Assembly (NCBI RefSeq): GCF_014161445.1
Contig: NZ_JABBXA010000027.1
Location: 50,122 to 114,121 of the forward strand
DNA: 64,000 bases
Origin: Microbispora sp. H13382
GTDB lineage: Bacteria; Actinomycetota; Actinomycetes; Streptosporangiales; Streptosporangiaceae
Reading direction: 5' to 3'
Every line of letters starts with the position of its first letter. Position 1 is the first letter of the stretch. The notes beneath the pieces are model-generated. The model worked only from the letters and a program-made list of their open reading frames with translations. It had not been told where the DNA came from and did not search any database. The position numbers were made by a program, and so were the translations under genes. This document shows, in pieces, positions 46,560-54,153 of the stretch.

Positions 46560-46715
46560 GCCCGGGTCTCACAGATCGAGCATGGAGAGGTCACGTCCAT
46601 CGAGGTCATCGCTCGCTATGTAGAGGCGCTCGGGGCCCGCTTGGACCTGGTCGTCGACTTCGGTGATCGGACGCTGCGCCTGCCCGTCAGCGAGAGGTCG
46701 ACGGATGCCGCTTGA
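46560..46715 (+). pseudogene. C-terminal remnant of XRE antitoxin (HigA-like)
   Basis: ARVSQIEHGEVTSIEVIARY followed by VEALGARLDLVVDFGD matches the last third of the XRE antitoxins that pair with Gp49/HigB toxins. The N-terminal helix-turn-helix beginning and any start codon are missing. With the preceding toxin fragment this is a dead toxin–antitoxin pair. Confidence 0.65.
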
Positions 46716-46745
46716 CAGGGGGCCTCTTGGGCGAGACCCCCGAGC

Positions 46746-48026
46746 TCATTTCCCGTCTTCGGCGGCGGCGATTTGACGCAGGGCGTCGACGAGGCGGTCG
46801 ACGTGCTCCTCGGTCGTGCCGATGCCGATCGAGGCGCGTACGGCGCTCACCGTGCCGTCGGCGCAGCCGGCGTCGTCCCCGCCGAGGAGGTGGCGGACGA
46901 ACGGGTGGGCGCAGAACTTGCCGTCCCTGACGCCGATGCCGTGGTCGGCCGACAGCGTCTCGGCGACCTCTCTGGCCGTGCGGCCCTCCACGGCGAACGA
47001 CACGATGGCGACGCGCGGGTGGTCGGGACCCCACAGGGACAGCTCGCGTACGCCGGGGATCGTGGCGAGCCCGGCGCGCAGGCGGGCGAGCAGCCGCTCC
47101 TCCTCGTGGACCAGCGCGATCCAGCCGGTCGTGGTCAGCGCGTCGCAGGCGGCGGCGAGCGCGATGGCGCCGAGCACGTTGGGGGTGCCGGCCTCGTGCC
47201 GGCTCTCGGGGTCGTCGCTCCAGTCCACCGTCTCGCCCACGGACCGTACGGCTCCGCCGCCGCGCAGGTACGGATCGGCGTCGGCGAGCCAGTCGGGGCG
47301 GCCCACGAGCACCCCGGCGCCGAAGGGGGCGTAGAGCTTGTGCCCGGAGAACGCCACGTAGTCGAGGTCGAGCGCGGCGAGGTTGAGCCCGCGATGGGGG
47401 ACGAACTGGGCGGCGTCCACGGCGATCCGCGCGCCGTGCCGGTGGGCGACGTGGGCCAGCCCGGCGATCGGCCACAGCTCGCCCGTGACGTTGGAGGCGG
47501 CGGTCACGACGAGCAGGGCCGGGCCCTCGATCGCGGCCAGCGCCTCGTCGGCCGCCCGGATCGCCTCGCCGGGGAAGGCGGGCGGCGCGAGCCGTACGAC
47601 GTCGGGCCAGGGCAGCAGCGAGGCGTGGTGCTCGGTGTCGAACACGACGACGGTGGTGCCCTCGGGGAGGCTGCGGGCCAGCAGGTTCATCGCGTCGGTC
47701 GTGTTGCGCACGAAGATCAGGGCGTCGCCGGGACGGGCCCCGACGAAGGCCCGCACGGTGTGCCTGGCCTGCTCGTACCGCGCGGTGGTGAGCTGTGAGG
47801 CGTAGCCCGCGCCCCGGTGGACGCTGGAGTAGGCCGGCAACGCCGCCGCGACGGTGGCGTTCACCGGCTCGAGACAGGGCGCGCTCGCCGCGTAGTCGAG
47901 GTTCGCGTACGGCACGAGCCTGCCGCCCCTGACGGGCACCTCCAGGCCGGCGCCCACGACAGCCGGTAGGCGTACGGGCTCGGAGATGCGGGTGACGGCC
48001 TGCTGGACGAAGGTGAGTGCGGACAA
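46746..48026 (-). CDS. Class V aminotransferase / cysteine desulfurase-like enzyme
   Basis: 426-aa PLP enzyme. YANLDYAASAPC is the N-terminal signature, FDTEHHASLLPW the region around the PLP ring-stacking His, AVDAAQFVPHRG the PLP Asp/Gln, FSGHKLYAPFG the Schiff-base Lys and GTPNVLGAIAL the next. It resembles cysteine desulfurases or related lyases. The TTG at 48026 has GAGGAGG seven bases upstream and is clearly the start. It is preceded by a SAM-IV riboswitch, so it is expected to be shut when S-adenosylmethionine is plentiful, which ties it to sulfur amino-acid metabolism. Confidence 0.85.
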   Translation of the reverse strand: MSALTFVQQAVTRISEPVRLPAVVGAGLEVPVRGGRLVPYANLDYAASAPCLEPVNATVAAALPAYSSVHRGAGYASQLTTARYEQARHTVRAFVGARPGDALIFVRNTTDAMNLLARSLPEGTTVVVFDTEHHASLLPWPDVVRLAPPAFPGEAIRAADEALAAIEGPALLVVTAASNVTGELWPIAGLAHVAHRHGARIAVDAAQFVPHRGLNLAALDLDYVAFSGHKLYAPFGAGVLVGRPDWLADADPYLRGGGAVRSVGETVDWSDDPESRHEAGTPNVLGAIALAAACDALTTTGWIALVHEEERLLARLRAGLATIPGVRELSLWGPDHPRVAIVSFAVEGRTAREVAETLSADHGIGVRDGKFCAHPFVRHLLGGDDAGCADGTVSAVRASIGIGTTEEHVDRLVDALRQIAAAEDGK

Positions 48027-48070
48027 CGCCAAGCCTCCTCGGGTCTGGGACCCCGGCCATGGCGTCGTAC

Positions 48071-48191
48071 GGCGGAGCCCGCGCTTGCCCGGCACACCTC
48101 GTGCCGGACCCGGTCCTCACCCGGGGCACCCCGCCGCGAGCGCGAGGGTTGCCGGCCAGCAAGCCGGGGCTTGACGCTGGCACTCATGACC
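48071..48191 (-). ncRNA. SAM-IV riboswitch
   Basis: The leader of the class V aminotransferase gene matches the actinobacterial SAM-IV consensus. Read on the minus strand it has GTCATGAGTGCCAGCGTCAA, then CCCGGCTTGCTGGCCGGCAA, then GGTGCCCCGGGTGAGGACC, and later GGCAAGCGCGGGCTCC for the pseudoknot part. It binds S-adenosylmethionine. A GGGTC-CCA-GACCC hairpin right before the GAGGAGG ribosome site could be the expression platform. Confidence 0.88.
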
Positions 48192-48198
48192 TGAGCGC

Positions 48199-48229
48199 AC
48201 TATAACCCGGCATCCGGGCTCGAAGGCAA
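48199..48229 (-). promoter_or_regulatory. Promoter of the SAM-IV leader
   Basis: A -10 TATAGT (complement of 48199–48204) lies just upstream of the riboswitch, with a TTGCCT -35-like box (48224–48229) at a rather wide 19-base spacing. Confidence 0.45.
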
Positions 48230-48258
48230 GCCCGCTGGTGAGAGGCGGATTTGCCGTT

Positions 48259-49470
48259 ATGGTGTGCATTGTGAAGTTTGATCCTTGGAATCCCGAGTTC
48301 GTGGCTCACCCGTACGACGCCTACCGCGATCTGCGGGACAACGAGCCGGTCAGCTTCTTCGAGCCGACCGGGCAGTGGCTGGTCGCCCGGCACGCCGACG
48401 TGAACGCGCTGCTGCGCGACCGCCGGCTGGGCCGGTCCTACCTGCACGTGGCCACCCACGAGGAGTTCGGCCGGGAGCCCGAGCCGGACTTCCAGGAGCC
48501 GTTCTGGCGGGTGATCCGGGCCGGCATGCTCGACGTGGAGCCCCCGGTGCACACGCGGCTGCGCCGCCTGGTGTCCAAGGCCTTCACGCCCCGGATGGTC
48601 GAGTCGCTGCGCCCGCGCGTACGCAGGATCGCGACCGAGCTGACCGAGGGACTGGTCGAGCGCGGCGGCGGCGACCTGCTGGCCGAGGTCGCCGAGCCGC
48701 TGCCGGTCACCGTGATCGCCGAGATGCTGGGCGTGCCCGAGGCCGACCGCCACCTCCTGCGCCCCTGGTCGGCCGACATCTGCGGGATGTACGAGCTGAA
48801 CCCGGCCCCGGAGGTCCAGCACACGGCCGTACGCGCCGCGACGGAGTTCGCCGAGTACCTGCGCGGGCTGGCCAGGGCGCGCAGGGATCGGCCGGGCGAC
48901 GACATGATCTCCGCGCTCGCGCAGGTGGTGGACGACGGCGACCGGCTGACCGAGGACGAGCTGATCGGCACCTGCGTGCTGCTGCTCAACGCCGGGCACG
49001 AAGCCACGGTCAACGCCACCGGCAGCGGGTGGTGGGCGCTGTTCCGCAACCCCGGCGAGCTGGAGAGGCTGCGCGCCGACCCCGGCCTGATGCCGACGGC
49101 GGTCGAGGAGCTGCTGCGCTACGACACCCCGGCGCAGATGTTCGAGCGGTGGGTGCTCGAGGACATCGAGGTCGGCGGGGTGACGATCCCCCGGGGTGTG
49201 GAGATCGCGCTGCTGTTCGGCTCGGCGAACCGGGACCCCGAGGTCTTCGCCGACCCGGACCGCCTGGACATCGGCCGGGCGGACAACCCGCACATCTCGT
49301 TCGGTGCCGGCATCCACTTCTGCCTCGGCGCGCCGCTCGCGCGGGTCGAGATGGCGGAGTCCTTCGGCGCGCTGCTGCGCCTCGCCCCCGGCCTGGAGCT
49401 CGCCGAGGAGCCGGCCTGGAAGCCCAGCTACATCATGCGCGGCCTGGAATCACTGAAGGTCGCCGTCTGA
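48259..49470 (+). CDS. Cytochrome P450
   Basis: 403-aa haem monooxygenase of the soluble actinobacterial type (CYP105/107-like). The I-helix has LLLNAGHEATVN, the K-helix EELLRYD gives ExxR, and FGAGIHFCLGAPLAR is the haem-binding loop with the ligand Cys. No ferredoxin or reductase gene lies adjacent. Start may be the ATG at 48259 (AGAGGCGG upstream) or the GTG at 48271 (KFDPWNPEFV), where homology begins. The 3' end overlaps the convergent monooxygenase gene by 21 bases. Substrate unknown. Confidence 0.92.
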   Translation: MVCIVKFDPWNPEFVAHPYDAYRDLRDNEPVSFFEPTGQWLVARHADVNALLRDRRLGRSYLHVATHEEFGREPEPDFQEPFWRVIRAGMLDVEPPVHTRLRRLVSKAFTPRMVESLRPRVRRIATELTEGLVERGGGDLLAEVAEPLPVTVIAEMLGVPEADRHLLRPWSADICGMYELNPAPEVQHTAVRAATEFAEYLRGLARARRDRPGDDMISALAQVVDDGDRLTEDELIGTCVLLLNAGHEATVNATGSGWWALFRNPGELERLRADPGLMPTAVEELLRYDTPAQMFERWVLEDIEVGGVTIPRGVEIALLFGSANRDPEVFADPDRLDIGRADNPHISFGAGIHFCLGAPLARVEMAESFGALLRLAPGLELAEEPAWKPSYIMRGLESLKVAV

Positions 49471-49767
49471 CACGCTGACCGTGTGGTGGGTGACCGTCGT
49501 GTCGTAGCCGAGCAGGACGGCCCGGGCGGCGGGCTCGACGACGGCGGTGGCGGGATCGTCGCCGGCGAAGCGGCGGATCGCGTCCATCGACTCCCACAGC
49601 GTCATGACCTGGATGTCCACCCGGCCGTCGGCGTCCCGCCGCAGCAGGTACGCGCCGCGGTGCCCGTCCACGTCGCGCAGGGAGGGCAGGACCGACGCGG
49701 TGAAATGCCGCTCGTAGCGGTCCGCGCCCTCCCGGGTGGCGCTCGCGCGCCAGATCCTCGCGATCAT
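49450..49767 (-). CDS. Antibiotic biosynthesis monooxygenase (ABM) domain protein
   Basis: 105-aa ferredoxin-like dimeric protein. IARIWRASATREGADRYERHF and the ending of the core RVDIQVMTLWESMDAIRRFAG match ABM-domain proteins, which can be cofactor-free oxygenases or stress proteins. Its ATG overlaps the stop of the upstream MidA-like gene (4 bases), so the two are coupled. Biochemical role not known. Confidence 0.8.
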   Translation of the reverse strand: MIARIWRASATREGADRYERHFTASVLPSLRDVDGHRGAYLLRRDADGRVDIQVMTLWESMDAIRRFAGDDPATAVVEPAARAVLLGYDTTVTHHTVSVSDGDLQ

Positions 49768-50744
49768 GGTCGCTCCTCTCGATGTCGTGACTGACTGAGC
49801 CAGCCGAAGCCGCCGAGGCCGGCCGGGTCGATCAGCTCGGCCTCCTGGGAGGCCCGGCCGAGCGCGCGTACGTAACCCGGGGGATCGGTGGACGCGAGCG
49901 CGAGCGGCGGCCGGGCGCCGGTGACCCCCAGCTCGCGCAGCGCCTCCCGCTGCGTGGTGAGCGTGGTGGTCTCAGCCCCCGCGCGCTCGCCCGCCGCCGC
50001 GCAGGCGTCCAGCGCGACGTGGGCGGTGATGTCGCACGACCCGTCCGGCACAGCGGGCACCAGCGAGCCGTCGCGATATCCGGTGAGCGTGCCGAGCGGG
50101 GGCCGCCGTCCGGCCAGATGGGCGTAGTCCACGGCGACCGCGGTGCCGTGCGCCAGCCGCGCGATCAACGAGGCCCACGCCTCGTCCCGGGGACGGCCGA
50201 TCTCGGCGCGCTCCCCGGCGGAGCGCAGCGGCCACCAGCGCTCCAGCCAGGCCAGATCCTCGGGGCCGGGAGCGGGCCCCGGCCGCTCCTCGCCGGTCGC
50301 CGGATCCACGAGCACCAGACGTGGGCCGCCGGGCGTCATCTCGGCGATGTCGAGCGGCACGTTGTCCAGCCACTCGTTGGCCACCACCAGGCCGCTGACG
50401 CCGTACGGGACCTGCGGCTCCCAGGCGACGCGGGGATCGAGATCGCCGGGCCGGGGGGACAGGTCGACGGCGGTGACCCGCAGCCGCTCCGCGAGGTCCG
50501 GCGGCGCGGCGGCGAGCACCCGGGCGGCGAGGAGGCCGTTGCCGCTGCCCATGTCCACGAGGTCGACCGGGCGGGGCCGGCCGAGGGCGGTGTCGACCTG
50601 CCGGAGCAGGCGCAGCACGGCCTCGGCGAAGACCGGCGAGGCGTGCACCGATGTCCGGAAATGCCGGTCGGGGCGCTCTCGCAGGTAGAAGCCCCGCTCG
50701 CCGTAGAGCGCCCGCCGCATGGCCTCCCGCCAGGTGACTTCCAC
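49764..50744 (-). CDS. SAM-dependent methyltransferase, MidA/NDUFAF7 (DUF185) type
   Basis: 326-aa methyltransferase of the class whose mitochondrial member methylates an arginine of complex I subunit NDUFS2 (NuoD). Motif I is LVDMGSGNGLLAARVL, and YGERGFYLRE with the HFRTSVHASPVF start is typical of the DUF185 family. VANEWLDNVPLD is the conserved catalytic stretch. Interesting because a NuoD-like gene lies about 4 kb away, but no functional link is proven. The ATG at 50744 is the start. Co-transcribed with the ABM gene. Confidence 0.82.
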   Translation of the reverse strand: MEVTWREAMRRALYGERGFYLRERPDRHFRTSVHASPVFAEAVLRLLRQVDTALGRPRPVDLVDMGSGNGLLAARVLAAAPPDLAERLRVTAVDLSPRPGDLDPRVAWEPQVPYGVSGLVVANEWLDNVPLDIAEMTPGGPRLVLVDPATGEERPGPAPGPEDLAWLERWWPLRSAGERAEIGRPRDEAWASLIARLAHGTAVAVDYAHLAGRRPPLGTLTGYRDGSLVPAVPDGSCDITAHVALDACAAAGERAGAETTTLTTQREALRELGVTGARPPLALASTDPPGYVRALGRASQEAELIDPAGLGGFGWLSQSRHREERP

Positions 50745-50973
50745 AGCGCTTCACGGTACCGACACGCCGGGGCCGTGACGAAAAGTAGTCACTTTCGTAC
50801 TTATGGCTCAACATAGGCCTGTGAGAAATGGGACAAAATCGGACCGTCGGGTTGGGGCGACCGAGGAGTGCCTGCCCGCCTGGGCAACGCCCAGCAGGGC
50901 CTGATCTGCCAGACATGACCTGGAGCCGGGTCGGCGGGAGCGCCGCCGCTACGCTGAACCGAGGGGAGGCGTC

Positions 50974-51864
50974 ATGGACACAAGTGACCGCCCGGCGCGG
51001 CTCGCCGTGGGAGTGCTCGGCGCGGGACGGGTCGGTTCCGTGCTCGGAGCCGCGCTCATGCTCGCGGGTCATCGGGTGGTGGCGGCCAGCGGTGTGTCCG
51101 ACGCGTCGGCGCGACGGGCCGCCGACCGCCTCGGCCTGAAGCTCAGCAGGCCGGAAGAGGTGATCGCCGAATCCGAGCTCGTGCTGCTCACCGTGCCGGA
51201 CGACGTGCTGCCCGGCCTCGTGTCCGGCCTCGCCGCCACCGGCGCCGACCTGCGCGGCAAGCTCCTCGTGCACGCGAGCGGCGCGTACGGCCTGGGCGTG
51301 CTGGACCCCGCGGCCGAGATGGGCGCGCTGCCCCTCGCGCTGCATCCCGTGATGACGTTCACCGGCAGGAGCGACGACCTGACCCGGCTCAACGGCTGCT
51401 CGTTCGGCGTCACCTCGCCCGACCTGCTGCGGCCGGTGGCCGAGGCACTGGTGATCGAGATGGGCGGCGAGCCGGTGTGGATCGCCGACCAGGACCGGCC
51501 GCTCTACCACGCCGCCCTGGCCGGCGCCGCGAACCACATGGTGACGCTCGTGGCCGAGTCGCAGGAGCTGCTCGCGAAGATCGGCGTGGAGCATCCGGGC
51601 CGGATGCTCGCCCCGCTGCTGAGCGCCGCCCTCGACAACGTGCTGCGCCTGGGCATCAGCGGGCTCACCGGGCCCGTGGTGCGCGGCGACGCGGGCACCG
51701 TGCGCAAGCACGTCGACGCGCTCATCCTGGCCGCCCCCGAGGCCGCGGACGCGTACGTCGCCCTCGCCAGACTCACCGCCGACCGGGCGCTCGCGGCGGG
51801 GCTGCTCAAGCCGGAGACGGCCGAACGCCTGCTGGACGCCCTGGGGGGGAACATATGGACCTGA
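50974..51864 (+). CDS. Rossmann-like/DUF2520 oxidoreductase
   Basis: 296-aa protein with an N-terminal Rossmann fold (VGVLGAGRVGSVLGAAL) and a C-terminal DUF2520 helical part containing HPVMTFTG and the ALAGAANHMVTL stretch. Related Rossmann reductases act on ketopantoate or pyrroline carboxylate. It overlaps panC by ten bases, so a role in pantothenate synthesis, perhaps as ketopantoate reductase, is a reasonable inference. The ATG at 50974 is fixed by the GAGGGGAGG upstream. Confidence 0.82.
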   Translation: MDTSDRPARLAVGVLGAGRVGSVLGAALMLAGHRVVAASGVSDASARRAADRLGLKLSRPEEVIAESELVLLTVPDDVLPGLVSGLAATGADLRGKLLVHASGAYGLGVLDPAAEMGALPLALHPVMTFTGRSDDLTRLNGCSFGVTSPDLLRPVAEALVIEMGGEPVWIADQDRPLYHAALAGAANHMVTLVAESQELLAKIGVEHPGRMLAPLLSAALDNVLRLGISGLTGPVVRGDAGTVRKHVDALILAAPEAADAYVALARLTADRALAAGLLKPETAERLLDALGGNIWT

Positions 51865-52709
51865 TTGTCGCCGCCGACCGGGCCGGCCTCGTCAAGGCGA
51901 GGGACGCGCTCGGCCCCGGGAGGATCGCCCTGGTCCCCACGATGGGGGCGCTCCACGAGGGCCACCGGTCGCTCATCCGGCTGGCGCGCGAGCACGCCGA
52001 CCACGTGGTGGTGAGCGTGTTCGTCAACCCCCTGCAGTTCGGCCCCGGCGAGGACTTCTCCCGCTACCCCCGTACGTTCGACGCCGACCTCCGGACGTGC
52101 GAGGAGGAGGGCGTGGGCGTGGTCTTCGCGCCCTCGGCCGACGACATGTACCTGCCGGACCGCCAGGTGGAGGTCTCGGCGGGCGGCATGGGCGGAGTGG
52201 TCGAGGGCGCCTTCCGGCCCGGCCACTTCGACGGCGTGCTGACCGTCGTGCTCAAGCTGTTCAACCTGGTGCGGCCGGACCTCGCGGTCTTCGGGCAGAA
52301 GGACGCCCAGCAGCTTGCGCTGATCCGGCGGATGGTGGCCGACCTCGACGTCCCCGTGTCGGTCGTCGGCGCGCCGACCGTGCGGGAGCCCGACGGCCTC
52401 GCGCTGTCGAGCCGCAACAGGTATCTGTCCGAGGCCGACCGCCGCACCGCGCTCGCGCTGTCGCGGGCGCTGCGGGCCGGCGCGGCACGGGCCGGAACGG
52501 CGGGGCCGGCCGGGATCCTCGACGCCGCGCGGGCCGTGCTGGAGGAGGCCGCCCGTTTCGACCCGCCGCTGCTGCTCGACTACCTGATCCTGGCCGACCC
52601 CGCGACGTTCGGGCCGGTCGGCGACGACCACCGGGGTGAGGCCATCCTGGCCGTCGCCGCCAAGGTCGGCACCACCCGTCTCATCGACAACATGGTCCTG
52701 ACCCTGTAG
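51855..52709 (+). CDS. panC: Pantothenate synthetase
   Basis: 284-aa ATP-dependent ligase that joins pantoate and beta-alanine. The HIGH-like PTMGALHEGHRSL, the VFVNPLQFGPGEDF pantoate site, FGQKDAQQLALIRRMVADL and the KMSKS-like GLALSSRNRYL are all intact. ATG at 51855 lies inside the end of the DUF2520 gene. No panD, the usual aspartate decarboxylase partner, follows; the next genes are a methyltransferase and TetR pair. Ten bases before the convergent methyltransferase stop. Confidence 0.95.
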   Translation: MDLIVAADRAGLVKARDALGPGRIALVPTMGALHEGHRSLIRLAREHADHVVVSVFVNPLQFGPGEDFSRYPRTFDADLRTCEEEGVGVVFAPSADDMYLPDRQVEVSAGGMGGVVEGAFRPGHFDGVLTVVLKLFNLVRPDLAVFGQKDAQQLALIRRMVADLDVPVSVVGAPTVREPDGLALSSRNRYLSEADRRTALALSRALRAGAARAGTAGPAGILDAARAVLEEAARFDPPLLLDYLILADPATFGPVGDDHRGEAILAVAAKVGTTRLIDNMVLTL

Positions 52710-52719
52710 GGGCGGCGGC

Positions 52720-53358
52720 TCATGCCTCCCCGGCGCGCAGTGTGAACCAGAAGGTGGGCACCGGGTTCGTCCCGGGTGTGATGTCGACCAGCTCCCAGCC
52801 GCCGAACCTGGCACGCAGCTCGTCGGCGGTGACTCCGGAGAACGTGTCGTCGAACGCCCCGGGGCCGTACCCGAACATCAGCAGCCGCGCGCCGGGAGCG
52901 GCGCGGCGGGTGAGCCCGGCGGCGTAGGCGTCGCGGCGGTGCGGCGGGATGCCGCAGTAGCAGCTCAGGTCGAAGAACAGATCGAAGGGGCCGGGCGCGT
53001 CCAGCTCGTCGAGCCGGGTGGCGTCTCCGTGCAGCAGCCGTACGGCCACTCCCGCCGCGTCGGCCTTCTCCCGAGCCTGCTCGACCGCCCGCTCGACGAG
53101 GTCGACGGCCACGACCTCCCAGCCGTGCCGGGCCAGATATACGGCGTTGGTTCCGGTGCCGCAGCCGAGCTCCAGGGCGCGGCCGGGCGGCAGCACACCG
53201 TCCCCTTCCCCTTCCCCACGCCCTTCTATCAGGGCGACCAGCTCGGGCGGCGTCACGCCGGTGTCCCACGGCGGCTTGCCGGCCCGGTAGTACTCCTCCA
53301 GCGCTCGGCGCACGGCCTCCTCCTGGTCGACGTCCGCGCCCGCGTTCGGCCTGCTCAT
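52720..53358 (-). CDS. Class I methyltransferase (TehB/TPMT-like)
   Basis: 212-aa SAM-dependent methyltransferase. Motif I is ALELGCGTGTNAVYLARHG and motif II WEVVAVDLVERAV. PWDTGVTPPELVALI near the N-terminus is typical of TehB/TPMT-like enzymes that methylate thiols, chalcogen oxyanions or small molecules. DLFFDLSCYCGIPP is the catalytic-region stretch. Divergent from a TetR gene with an operator-like palindrome between, so the regulator probably controls it. Substrate unknown. Confidence 0.84.
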   Translation of the reverse strand: MSRPNAGADVDQEEAVRRALEEYYRAGKPPWDTGVTPPELVALIEGRGEGEGDGVLPPGRALELGCGTGTNAVYLARHGWEVVAVDLVERAVEQAREKADAAGVAVRLLHGDATRLDELDAPGPFDLFFDLSCYCGIPPHRRDAYAAGLTRRAAPGARLLMFGYGPGAFDDTFSGVTADELRARFGGWELVDITPGTNPVPTFWFTLRAGEA

Positions 53359-53374
53359 GGCCCCTCCGGATTTT

Positions 53375-53412
53375 TAGAGTTCAACTCTAGTGACTGACTC
53401 TAGAGATATACT
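53375..53412. promoter_or_regulatory. Divergent promoter/operator for methyltransferase and TetR
   Basis: TAGAGTTCAACTCTA (53375–53389) is a perfect dyad and CTCTAGAG (53398–53405) a second one; both share TAGAG/CTCTA. TATACT (53407–53412) is a good -10 for the TetR gene, whose GTG is six bases later, so that transcript is probably leaderless. Likely autoregulatory TetR site. Confidence 0.6.
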
Positions 53413-53418
53413 CGCGCC

Positions 53419-54087
53419 GTGGACACCGTCAAGCGGCCGGACAAACGAGCCGAGCGCTCACGCCGCACCCGGGAGAAGGTCATCCAGGCGGCGCGGGAGC
53501 TGTTCGTCACGCAGGGCTACGGGGCGACGAGCCTGCAGGAGGTCGCCGACCGGGCGGGCGTGGCGGTTCAGACGGTCTATTTCGTCTTCGGCAACAAGCG
53601 CACGCTGTTCAAGGACGTCGTCGACACGTCCATCGCCGGTGACACCGAGCCGGTGGCCGTCATGGACCGTGAATGGTTCCGCGCCGCGTGCGCCGAGCCC
53701 ACCGCGGCCGGCCAGTTGCGCGCCCACGTGCGCGGCACGAGTGAGATCCTCGCCCGGGTCGCCCCGATCATGCCGATGATCGCGTCCGCCGGGGCCGCCG
53801 ACCCGCAGATCGCCGCGCAATGGCCCGACGGCCCCGATCCGCGCTACACGGTGCAGCACGCCGCGGCCCAGGCGCTGGCGGGCAAGCCCGGCGCCCGCCC
53901 CGACGTCTCCGTCGCGATGGCGGCGGATCTGCTGTTCTGCCTGCTGAGCCCGCAGCTGTACCTGCTCTTCGTCCAGGACCGCGGCTGGTCGCCGGACCGG
54001 TGGGAGGAATGGGCCTACGCCACTCTGGCCGCCCAGATCTGCACGGGTCCTGCGACAAGCACGGGCCCCGCGGCGAGTCCCCTGTAG
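53419..54087 (+). CDS. TetR/AcrR family transcriptional regulator
   Basis: 222-aa repressor-type regulator. The helix-turn-helix is LFVTQGYGATSLQEVADRAGVAVQTVYFVFGNKRTLF in outline, with the recognition helix ending VQTVYFVFGNK (about residues 46–56). The C-terminal ligand domain (75–210) is of the TetR_C-like type and gives no ligand hint. The GTG at 53419 is almost at the predicted transcription start. Expected to control the divergent methyltransferase gene and itself through the intergenic dyads. Confidence 0.85.
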   Translation: MDTVKRPDKRAERSRRTREKVIQAARELFVTQGYGATSLQEVADRAGVAVQTVYFVFGNKRTLFKDVVDTSIAGDTEPVAVMDREWFRAACAEPTAAGQLRAHVRGTSEILARVAPIMPMIASAGAADPQIAAQWPDGPDPRYTVQHAAAQALAGKPGARPDVSVAMAADLLFCLLSPQLYLLFVQDRGWSPDRWEEWAYATLAAQICTGPATSTGPAASPL

Positions 54088-54125
54088 GAGGGGCCGGGGC
54101 GGCACCATCGCACGGGGGGCGTTAT

Positions 54126-54138
54126 CGTCATTATGACG
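54126..54138. promoter_or_regulatory. 13-base palindrome at the nadBC start
   Basis: CGTCATTATGACG is a perfect dyad overlapping the first ATG (54133) of the nadBC frame. It could be an operator for an NAD-related repressor; this also argues that the real start is the ATG at 54154. Confidence 0.35.
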
Positions 54139-54153
54139 AAAGGGGATCCCCTC

